A stretch of DNA of 6,749 bases, taken from Conexibacter sp. (lineage in GTDB: Bacteria > Actinomycetota > Thermoleophilia > Solirubrobacterales > Solirubrobacteraceae). Of the stretch, positions 1 through 5,213 are shown in pieces. The stretch lies in NCBI GenBank assembly GCA_025964215.1, contig JAOPZG010000570.1, positions 1 through 6,749 on the forward strand, read 5' to 3'. Below the pieces are notes generated by a model. It searched no databases. It was not told the origin of the DNA and worked only from the letters and a program-made list of their open reading frames with translations. Within the stretch, counting starts at the first letter, position 1. Every line of letters begins with the position of its first letter. Made by a program: the position numbers and the translations under genes.

Positions 1-537
1 GACGTCGAGCGCACCGTCGCCCAGGCGCTCGACGCGACCGGTCGCGTCGACGTCGTCGTCAAAAACGCGGGGGTCCTGCTGGAGGGCCCGCGGGCCGCGT
101 TCGAGGACGGCGACTGGGACGCGGTCCTGCGCGTGCACCTCGGCGGCACCTACCGCTTCACCCGCGCGTGCATCCCCGCCTTCACGCGCGGCGGCGGCGG
201 GCGCGTCGTCAACGTCACGTCGTTCACCGGCCTGCACGGCGTGCCCGGCCAGACGGCCTACTCCTCAGCCAAGGCCGGCATCGTCGGCTTCACCAAGTCG
301 GCGGCCAAGGAGCTGGCGCCGCTCGGCGTCACGGTCAACGCGATCGCGCCGCTGGCCGAGACGCGGATGGTCGAGGCGCTGGCCGACGACCTGCGGGCCA
401 AGATGACCGCCGCGATCCCGGTCGGGCGGATCGCCCCGCCGGCCGAGATCACCGCGGCCGTCGCGTTCCTGGCCTCCGACGAGGCCTCCTACGTGACGGG
501 CACGGTCCTGCAGGTCGACGGCGGGTCGAGCATGTGA
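1..537 (+). CDS. SDR family oxidoreductase, 5'-truncated by window edge
   Basis: NAD(P)-dependent short-chain dehydrogenase/reductase; such cytosolic enzymes interconvert alcohols and ketones, or 3-hydroxyacyl and 3-oxoacyl groups. The reading frame is open from base 1, giving 178 visible residues. The roughly 70 N-terminal residues with the TGxxxGxG cofactor loop lie outside the window. The catalytic Ser is visible residue 74 and the YxxxK pair is Tyr87/Lys91, with the usual 13-residue Ser-to-Tyr spacing. The C-terminus has the family's LASDEAS...VTG and VDGG signatures. The IAPLAETRM stretch resembles the SDR domain of multifunctional enzyme 2 (hydroxyacyl-CoA dehydrogenase), which suggests an acyl-CoA-like substrate. 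Odd points: the NNAG motif reads KNAG, its Lys (visible residue 21) is encoded by AAA, and the tetrad Asn position is His (VHLGG). The stop TGA is at 535-537, with the hydrolase gene starting 23 nt later, so the two are probably co-transcribed. The family is certain; the substrate is unknown. Confidence 0.93.
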   Translation, partial: DVERTVAQALDATGRVDVVVKNAGVLLEGPRAAFEDGDWDAVLRVHLGGTYRFTRACIPAFTRGGGGRVVNVTSFTGLHGVPGQTAYSSAKAGIVGFTKSAAKELAPLGVTVNAIAPLAETRMVEALADDLRAKMTAAIPVGRIAPPAEITAAVAFLASDEASYVTGTVLQVDGGSSM

Positions 538-549
538 GCGTTCAACAAG

Positions 550-554
550 AGGAG
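550..554 (+). promoter_or_regulatory. Ribosome binding site deciding the hydrolase start
   Basis: AGGAG lies 6 nt before a GTG codon at 561. The only competing start nearby is a GTG at 534, which overlaps the upstream stop codon but has no comparable purine-rich site in front. The residues it would add look like untranslated leader, so 561 is preferred. Confidence 0.7.
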
Positions 555-560
555 CTGGGT

Positions 561-1526
561 GTGTCCACGCGAGCAGGAGCGGCGTACGAGGTCCAGGAGG
601 TCTCGTTCCTCAGCGACGGGGTCAAGGTCGCCGCGGAGCTGTGGGTGCCCGCGGGCGCCGGCGGCCCGCGCGCCGGGATCGTCGTCGGCCACGGGACGTC
701 GATGGTCAAGGAGGCGCTCGTCGGTCCGGCGCGCCACCTCTGCGAGGCCGGGCTGGTGGTGCTGTCGATCGACTACCGCAGCTTCGGGCTCAGCGACGGC
801 GAGCCCCGCCGCGCGATGTTCCCGCGCCGCGAGGTCGACGACTTCCGCAGCGCGATCAGCTACCTGCGCCGGCGGCCGGAGGTCGACGCCGAGCGGATCG
901 GCATCTGGGGCGTCAGCTTCGCCGGCGGCGTCGTGCTCCACACCGCGGCGCTCGACCGCCGCGTCAAGGCGGTCGTGGCCCAGAGCCCGACGGTCGACGG
1001 CCGGCGCTGGATCCGCGAGCTGCGCTCCGGCTTCGCCTGGGAGCAGCTGCTGACCGCGCTCGAGGAGGACCGCGAGCGCCGCGACGCCGGCGAGGAGGGC
1101 GCGCGCGTGCCGTACGCGAGCCCCGAGGGCATGGCCGTCATCCCGGTGATGCTCCCGCCCGGCTTCGCCCCCGACCCGGCCGACCCCAACCCGGTGCGCA
1201 ACCCCGGGCAGATGGAGACCTGGGACCCGATGCTGCTGCTGGAGTCGATCGAGCGCATCATCGACTTCAACCCCACCGACGTGATCGACATGATCGCGCC
1301 GCGGCCGCTGCTGATCGTCACCAACAGCGGGCACGACGAGGTCCACCTGCTCACCCACGTCCAGGACGCGTACAAGCGCGCGGGCGAGCCCAAGGAGATG
1401 GTCCTGCTCGACTACGACTCGTTCGGCCTCTACGAGGGCGAGGGGCTGGCCGAGGCGATGGGGATCGCCGCCGCGTTCTTCCACCGGCACCTGAACGGTG
1501 CCGCCCCCGAGATCGGAGCCCGATGA
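561..1526 (+). CDS. Alpha/beta hydrolase with atypical catalytic His position
   Basis: A 321-residue cytosolic alpha/beta-hydrolase-fold protein, related by its pattern to the S15-peptidase/dienelactone-hydrolase-like esterases. No signal peptide or membrane segment is seen. An HG oxyanion segment lies near residue 50, followed by a DYRSFGLSDGEP strand-turn typical of this group and a nucleophile elbow GVSFAGG with Ser119. Asp259, in a GHDEV stretch after a hydrophobic strand, is the likely acid. A roughly 70-residue insert between the elbow and the acid (about 150-230) would form the lid. At the place where relatives have GHFD(L/V)Y, this protein reads YDSFGLYEG, so Ser287 (TCG) stands where the catalytic His is expected. 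It may be inactive, use another His such as His258, or belong to a divergent subgroup. The start is GTG at 561, chosen for its ribosome binding site. The 3' end overlaps the next SDR by ATGA, indicating an operon. It probably cleaves an ester, lactone or thioester pathway intermediate, but the substrate is unknown. Confidence 0.88.
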   Translation: MSTRAGAAYEVQEVSFLSDGVKVAAELWVPAGAGGPRAGIVVGHGTSMVKEALVGPARHLCEAGLVVLSIDYRSFGLSDGEPRRAMFPRREVDDFRSAISYLRRRPEVDAERIGIWGVSFAGGVVLHTAALDRRVKAVVAQSPTVDGRRWIRELRSGFAWEQLLTALEEDRERRDAGEEGARVPYASPEGMAVIPVMLPPGFAPDPADPNPVRNPGQMETWDPMLLLESIERIIDFNPTDVIDMIAPRPLLIVTNSGHDEVHLLTHVQDAYKRAGEPKEMVLLDYDSFGLYEGEGLAEAMGIAAAFFHRHLNGAAPEIGAR

Positions 1527-2347
1527 CCCCCGCCGCTTCCACCGCACGCTTCGAGGGGAAGGTCGCCGTCGTCACCGGCGGCGCCTCCGGGATCGGCCTG
1601 CAGATCGTCCGCCGGCTCGTCGCCGACGGCGCCCGCGTGATGATCGGCGACCTCGACGCCGACGCGATGGCGGCGGTCGGCGGCGAGCTCGGCGACGCCG
1701 TGGCCGGCGTCGCGACCGACGTCGGTCGCGAGGCCGACGTCGAGGCGCTGGTCGCCGCCGCCGTCGACTGGGCCGGCCCGCTGGACCTCGGCTTCAACTG
1801 CGCCGGCGCGGTCAAGGACGGGCTGCTCGTCGACCTCGACGTCGAGGACTGGGATCGCGTCATGGGCGTGACCGCCCGCGGCGTCTTCCTCTCCATCAAG
1901 CACGAGGCGCGGCAGATGATCCGCCAGGGCACGCCCGGGGCGCTGGTGACCATCACCTCCATCAACTCGGTCACGCCCGTCCACGGCGTCACCGTCTACA
2001 ACGCGGCCAAGGCCGCCGCGGCGATGGTCGTCCAGAACGCGGCGCTGGAGCTCGGCGAGCACGGGATCCGCTCCAACGCGATCGCGCCGGGCCTGATCGC
2101 CACGCCGATGACCGAGTACATGCGGTCGATCCCGGCGGTGATGGACGCCTACATGGAGTACGCGCCGCTCGGCCGCACGGGGGAGGTCGACGACGTCGCG
2201 TCCGCCGCGCTGTTCCTGGCCAGCGACGAGGCGTCGTGGATCACGGGCGTGAACCTCCTGGTCGACGGCGGCCACCGCACGGTCGGCTACCCCAACCTGA
2301 CGAAGCTCTTCGAGGGGCTCGGCGCGCCGGCTGACGGCGGGGCGTGA
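1523..2347 (+). CDS. SDR family oxidoreductase (classical type)
   Basis: A 274-residue classical SDR, a soluble NAD(P)-dependent alcohol/ketone oxidoreductase. The cofactor loop TGGASGIG is at residues 18-25. Asp43 at the end of the second strand favours NAD(H) over NADP(H). The catalytic residues are Ser146, Tyr159 and Lys163 (YNAAK), and the IAPGLIATPM and LVDGG signatures are present. Two motif changes stand out: NNAG is NCAG (92-95), and the tetrad Asn of helix F is replaced by Thr117 (VTARG). A tail of about 25 residues follows LVDGG, making it slightly longer than the usual 250. The ATG at 1523 overlaps the hydrolase stop (ATGA). A GGAG at 1515-1518 lies inside the hydrolase gene, so translation is probably coupled. 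It most likely oxidises a hydroxylated catabolic intermediate; this role is inferred from context. Confidence 0.94.
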   Translation: MTPAASTARFEGKVAVVTGGASGIGLQIVRRLVADGARVMIGDLDADAMAAVGGELGDAVAGVATDVGREADVEALVAAAVDWAGPLDLGFNCAGAVKDGLLVDLDVEDWDRVMGVTARGVFLSIKHEARQMIRQGTPGALVTITSINSVTPVHGVTVYNAAKAAAAMVVQNAALELGEHGIRSNAIAPGLIATPMTEYMRSIPAVMDAYMEYAPLGRTGEVDDVASAALFLASDEASWITGVNLLVDGGHRTVGYPNLTKLFEGLGAPADGGA

Positions 2348-2392
2348 GCGCGGCATGACGGGTCAGAGCACCACTACGAACGAGGGATCGCA

Positions 2393-3373
2393 ATGGACAG
2401 GCTGAAGTTCGACGGGCGGGTCATCGTGGTCACCGGCGCGGGACGCGGGATGGGCGCCGCCCACGCCGCCGAGCTCGCGAGCCGCGGCGCCAGGGTCGTG
2501 GTCAACGACCTCGGCGGCGACATGTTCGGGGAGGGCGCCAACGGCGAGCCCGCCGAGCAGATGGCCCAGCAGCTCCGCGCCGCGGGCGGCGAGGCGGTCG
2601 CCAACGGCGACGACGTGTCCACGGCAGAGGGCTGCGCGTCGCTGATCGCCGCGGCGGTCGACGCCTACGGCCGCCTCGACGGCATCGTCCACAACGCGGG
2701 GATCGCGCGCTTCACGCCGATCGCCGAGACCGAGGAGCCCTCGTTCGACGAGGTCCTGCGCGTCCACCTCCACGGCGGGTTCAACCTCACCCAGCAGGCG
2801 TGGCCGCATCTCGCCGAGCGCGGCGGGAGCATCGTGTACATCACGTCGGGGGCCGGGCTCTACGGCGTGCCGACGCTGGTGGGCTACGCGGCCGCGAAGG
2901 TCGGGCTCGTCGGCCTGATGCGCTGTGCGGCGAGCGAGGGCGCCGACGCCGGCATCCGCGTCAACGCCCTGGCCGTCGCCGCGGCGACGCGGATGATGGA
3001 CTGGATGAAGGACACGCCGAACCTCCACGCGTGGTTCCAGCGCTACATGAAGCCGGAGCTCCCCGCCGCCGCGGCGGTCTCGCTCCTGCACCAGGACTGC
3101 ACGGCGACCGGCCGGATCTTCGAGGCCTTCGGGCCCCACATGGCCGAGGTCCTGATCGCCGAGACCAGCGGGTTCACCAAGCTCGACATGACGGCCGAGG
3201 ACTTCACCGAGCACCTGGAGGAGATCACCGCGCGCGACGAGCTGATCTTCCCCGAGGGCCCCGACGACTTCCACGGGCGGATGTTCGGCTTCGCGATGGC
3301 GGCGGGGGCGGAGGAGCTGGTCCCCGACGCCGAGCAGGCCCCGCTGATCACGGTGTCCGACGGTCACCAGTAA
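2393..3373 (+). CDS. Long SDR of the MFE-2 / 17-beta-HSD4-like type
   Basis: A 326-residue SDR. The cofactor loop TGAGRGMG is at residues 14-21, followed by VNDLGGD (37-43). The ND pair plus a glycine-rich loop of about 20 residues is the mark of the (3R)-hydroxyacyl-CoA dehydrogenase domain of multifunctional enzyme 2. Active-site residues are Ser152, Tyr165 and Lys169 (YAAAK). The NNAG motif is HNAG (100-103) and the tetrad Asn position is His125 (VHLHG), a change also seen in MFE-2 relatives. Unlike the neighbouring SDRs it has no DGG terminus. It continues about 140 residues past YxxxK and beyond ATRM, through a DCTATGRIF segment and an acidic DMTAEDFTEHLEEI helix, as MFE-2-like single-domain enzymes do. 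No hydratase or SCP2 domain follows. It probably acts on a 3-hydroxyacyl-CoA or a bulky cyclic alcohol. The start ATG is preceded by GAGG at 2382-2385. It lies 45 nt after the previous SDR, ends in TAA, and is probably in the same operon. Confidence 0.93.
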   Translation: MDRLKFDGRVIVVTGAGRGMGAAHAAELASRGARVVVNDLGGDMFGEGANGEPAEQMAQQLRAAGGEAVANGDDVSTAEGCASLIAAAVDAYGRLDGIVHNAGIARFTPIAETEEPSFDEVLRVHLHGGFNLTQQAWPHLAERGGSIVYITSGAGLYGVPTLVGYAAAKVGLVGLMRCAASEGADAGIRVNALAVAAATRMMDWMKDTPNLHAWFQRYMKPELPAAAAVSLLHQDCTATGRIFEAFGPHMAEVLIAETSGFTKLDMTAEDFTEHLEEITARDELIFPEGPDDFHGRMFGFAMAAGAEELVPDAEQAPLITVSDGHQ

Positions 3374-3424
3374 GCGCAATTGGACTGGCGGATGCGAGCA
3401 TGGCTTTTCGGCCGCCGCCCGACG

Positions 3425-3430
3425 TATAGT
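3425..3430 (+). promoter_or_regulatory. Candidate -10 box of the GntR-type regulator gene
   Basis: TATAGT ends 8 nt before the ATG at 3439, so transcription would begin at or within a few bases of the start codon. No Shine-Dalgarno sequence lies before this ATG, which fits a leaderless message, common in actinobacteria. No good -35 is seen: the 17-18 nt spacing puts it around 3401-3407, a poor match. The box sits inside GTA-TAG-TAC (3424-3432), a short inverted repeat that could also serve as a half-site for the regulator itself. Confidence 0.5.
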
Positions 3431-3438
3431 ACCGACTG

Positions 3439-4254
3439 ATGCCACCGAAGAAGACCGCGCCCAAGGCAGAGCGACCCACGGTCAAGGCCGAGCGCAAGCT
3501 GCCCGAGCGGGCGTCCCTGACGCTGGGCTCTCGCGCGCGCAACCCCAAGACCTCGGAGATCGTCGCACGGGACCTCGCCGCGCAGATCGCCGATGCCGCC
3601 ATGGAAGAAGGCACGATGCTGCCGACCGAGCGCGTGATGGCGGAGTCGCTCGGCGTGGGGCGCACGACCATGCGCGAGGCCCTGCGGCTGCTCGAGACGC
3701 GCGGCGTGCTGACGATCCGGTCCGGTCCCGGCGGCGGCCCCGTCGTGCGCCGTCCGCGCCCGAGCGACCTCACCGAGGCGCTCACGCTGATCCTGCAGTT
3801 CGAGTCGGCGACCTTCAAGGAGGTCATGGACGCCCGGCTGTGGCTGGAGCCGACCGTGGCCCGGTCGGCCGCCGCCGGCATCTCCGAGGAGGCGATCGAC
3901 GCGCTCCAGGAGCTCAACGACACGATGCGCCAGTCGGCCGGCGACGAGGACGTCATGTCGGCGTCCAACCGCCGCTTCCACTCGATCATCGCCGAGGAGT
4001 CGGGCAGCGTCGTGCTGCGGATCTTCTCGGAGACCATCCTCACCATCGGCGACGGCCGCTCGGTCGGCATCGGCTACCCGCGCAAGCAGATCCTCGCCAT
4101 CGCCGACTCCCACCAGCTCGTCATCGACGCGCTGCGGGCCCACGACGCGGACAAGGCCGAGCTGGCCATGCGCGAGCACCTCGTCGAGGCCAACACGTAC
4201 TGGCACCGCCGCTTCGCCGACGTGATCTCGCGCCCCGTGCGCTGGATCCAGTAG
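3439..4254 (+). CDS. FadR-subfamily GntR transcriptional regulator
   Basis: A 271-residue DNA-binding regulator with two domains. The winged helix-turn-helix of the GntR family is at about residues 38-105 (LPTERVMAESLGVGRTTMREAL, then a glycine-rich wing at about 95-101). The all-helical FCD ligand-binding domain is at about 125-255. FCD metal ligands are visible: Asn177-x3-His181, His225 and His247. Such domains bind a divalent metal with a carboxylate ligand, so the inducer is probably an organic-acid or acyl intermediate. An N-terminal extension of about 35 residues, rich in Lys, Arg and Pro, precedes the HTH and is longer than in typical family members; it may add non-specific DNA contact. 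It lies between two gene groups on the same strand, with its own promoter-like box and a terminator-like hairpin after it. It probably represses the flanking catabolic genes and itself. The family is certain; the ligand and targets are inferred. Confidence 0.95.
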   Translation: MPPKKTAPKAERPTVKAERKLPERASLTLGSRARNPKTSEIVARDLAAQIADAAMEEGTMLPTERVMAESLGVGRTTMREALRLLETRGVLTIRSGPGGGPVVRRPRPSDLTEALTLILQFESATFKEVMDARLWLEPTVARSAAAGISEEAIDALQELNDTMRQSAGDEDVMSASNRRFHSIIAEESGSVVLRIFSETILTIGDGRSVGIGYPRKQILAIADSHQLVIDALRAHDADKAELAMREHLVEANTYWHRRFADVISRPVRWIQ

Positions 4255-4283
4255 CCCGCCCCTCCCGCAGAGCAGGACCCCGA

Positions 4284-4312
4284 GCGCGCGTCGCCCCACG
4301 GGCGGCGCGCGC
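4284..4312 (+). terminator. GC-rich hairpin after the regulator gene
   Basis: The arms 4284-4295 and 4301-4312 pair over 12 bp with a single T-G wobble (4291 with 4305) around a 5-nt loop. This starts 30 nt after the regulator stop. The tail is TTCTC rather than a T-run, as is often the case for terminators of high-GC bacteria. A second small hairpin (4319-4323 with 4328-4332, CTTT loop) follows. It likely ends the regulator transcript and insulates the downstream promoter. No folding energy was computed. Confidence 0.6.
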
Positions 4313-4340
4313 TTCTCGCTGCGCTTTCGCAGAGGCTGGA

Positions 4341-4355
4341 TATGATATGTATAGA
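4341..4355 (+). promoter_or_regulatory. AT-rich promoter-like patch before the second gene group
   Basis: Two overlapping -10-like hexamers occur here: TATGAT at 4341-4346 (5 of 6 to TATAAT) and TATAGA at 4350-4355. They sit in an AT-rich island of about 28 nt (roughly 4339-4366) that contrasts sharply with the surrounding DNA. GTATAG at 4349-4354 repeats the sequence in front of the regulator gene. No convincing -35 is seen. Transcription from here would give a leader of about 40-60 nt before the GTG at 4407. Confidence 0.5.
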
Positions 4356-4376
4356 AGCGAGGATTAACGGGTCGAC

Positions 4377-4394
4377 GGCGGCGTTCAGGCCGCC
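4377..4394 (+). promoter_or_regulatory. Leader stem-loop directly abutting the ribosome binding site
   Basis: GGCGGC (4377-4382) pairs perfectly with GCCGCC (4389-4394) around a 6-nt loop. The last paired base touches the first base of the Shine-Dalgarno sequence at 4395. Such a stem could influence ribosome access or stabilise the 5' end of the message. In DNA this GC-rich a 6-bp stem can arise by chance. Confidence 0.4.
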
Positions 4395-4400
4395 AGGAGG
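4395..4400 (+). promoter_or_regulatory. Strong Shine-Dalgarno fixing the GTG start of the fourth SDR
   Basis: AGGAGG, continued by AG, lies 6 nt before the GTG at 4407. It is the best ribosome binding site in the window, and it supports GTG 4407 over any internal start. Confidence 0.85.
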
Positions 4401-4406
4401 AGCAAC

Positions 4407-5210
4407 GTGGCTGACAACGGTTCGAAGGCCGGAGGCGACCGCCTCGAGGGCAAGGTGGCGATCGTGACCGGGGCCGCGCGCGGGCTCGGCGCCTCGATCG
4501 CGGAGCTCTACGCGGGCGAGGGCGCAAAGGTCCTGCTGACCGACGTGCGCGACGACGAGGGCGAGGCGGTCGCCGCGGCGATCCGCGAGGCCGGCGGCAC
4601 GGCCGCCTACCAGCACCTCGACGTGACGAGCCCCGACGAGTGGACGGCGGCGGTGGAGCGCTGCGAGCGCGAGCTCGGGCCCTGCAACGTCCTCGTCAAC
4701 AACGCCTTCATCTACAGCCAGCCGGCGATCGCCGACGTCTCCTGGGAAGAGTGGAGCCGCAACATCGACGTCAACCTCAACGGCCCGTTCCACGGCTTCC
4801 GCGCGGTCCTGCCGACCATGCGCGAGCGCCGCGACGGCACGTTCGTGACGATCTCCTCCTCCAACGGCAACGAGATGTCGCTGCCGGCGCAGGTCTCCTA
4901 CCAGGCGGCCAAGGCCGGCCTGACCGCGGTCACCCGCCACATCGCCGTCGCCTACGCGGCCGAGGGCATCCGCGCGAACTCGATCCACCCGGGCCCGATC
5001 CGCACGCCCGGCCTCGTCGAGCAGGACTTCATGGAGATGGCCGAGTTCATCGCGACCGGCTTCCCGATCCAGCGGCTGGCCGAGCCGGAGGAGGTCGCCT
5101 GGGCGGCCGTCTACCTCGCCTCCGACGAGAGCAGCTACACGACCGCGACCGAGCTGGTCATCGACGGCGGCTCGGTCTCGACCATCAACGTCCCCGGCAA
5201 GAAGGGCTGA
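4407..5210 (+). CDS. SDR family oxidoreductase (first gene of the second operon)
   Basis: A 267-residue classical SDR, a soluble NAD(P)-dependent oxidoreductase. The cofactor loop TGAARGLG is at residues 21-28, and Asp46 after the second strand favours NAD(H). The full catalytic tetrad is present: Asn123, Ser152, Tyr165 and Lys169 (YQAAK). It is the only SDR of the four here to keep the helix-F Asn. NNAG is altered to NNAF (98-101), replacing the conserved Gly with Phe. HPGPIRTPG and the C-terminal VIDGG are present; the usual VTG before it reads TTA. The GTG start follows AGGAGG closely. The 152-nt gap upstream holds a terminator-like hairpin and a promoter-like patch, so it heads a new transcription unit. 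The PanE-like gene starts 3 nt after its stop. It probably oxidises or reduces an intermediate shared with that next enzyme; substrate unknown. Confidence 0.94.
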   Translation: MADNGSKAGGDRLEGKVAIVTGAARGLGASIAELYAGEGAKVLLTDVRDDEGEAVAAAIREAGGTAAYQHLDVTSPDEWTAAVERCERELGPCNVLVNNAFIYSQPAIADVSWEEWSRNIDVNLNGPFHGFRAVLPTMRERRDGTFVTISSSNGNEMSLPAQVSYQAAKAGLTAVTRHIAVAYAAEGIRANSIHPGPIRTPGLVEQDFMEMAEFIATGFPIQRLAEPEEVAWAAVYLASDESSYTTATELVIDGGSVSTINVPGKKG

Positions 5211-5213
5211 GCG

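Noticed and set aside
534..560. GTG at 534 as the hydrolase start, overlapping the first SDR's stop
   Set aside because: It lacks a good ribosome site, whereas GTG 561 has AGGAG at 6-nt spacing.
641..2347. A single long + frame reading through the hydrolase region into the second SDR, suggesting a fusion
   Set aside because: Its first part is an out-of-frame Arg/Ala-rich shadow of the hydrolase. The true SDR begins at ATG 1523 with a conserved N-terminus, and the hydrolase frame is intact with its own stop.
2355..2405. A 16-codon open frame (ATG at 2355) between the second and third SDRs
   Set aside because: It is polar with no recognisable feature, runs into the next gene out of frame, and has no clear ribosome site of its own.
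3376..3390. TTGGAC at 3380-3385 as a -35 box
   Set aside because: The only good -10 (3425) is 39 nt further on, and nothing -10-like lies 16-19 nt after it.
4339..4366. AT-rich island as a mobile-element scar or attachment site
   Set aside because: No inverted terminal repeats, target duplication, tRNA or integrase is nearby. A promoter explains its position before a gene better.
1523..5210. Recent tandem duplication of SDR genes
   Set aside because: The SDRs share only family signatures such as LASDEAS and YxxxK; the remaining sequence, lengths and motif variants differ widely.
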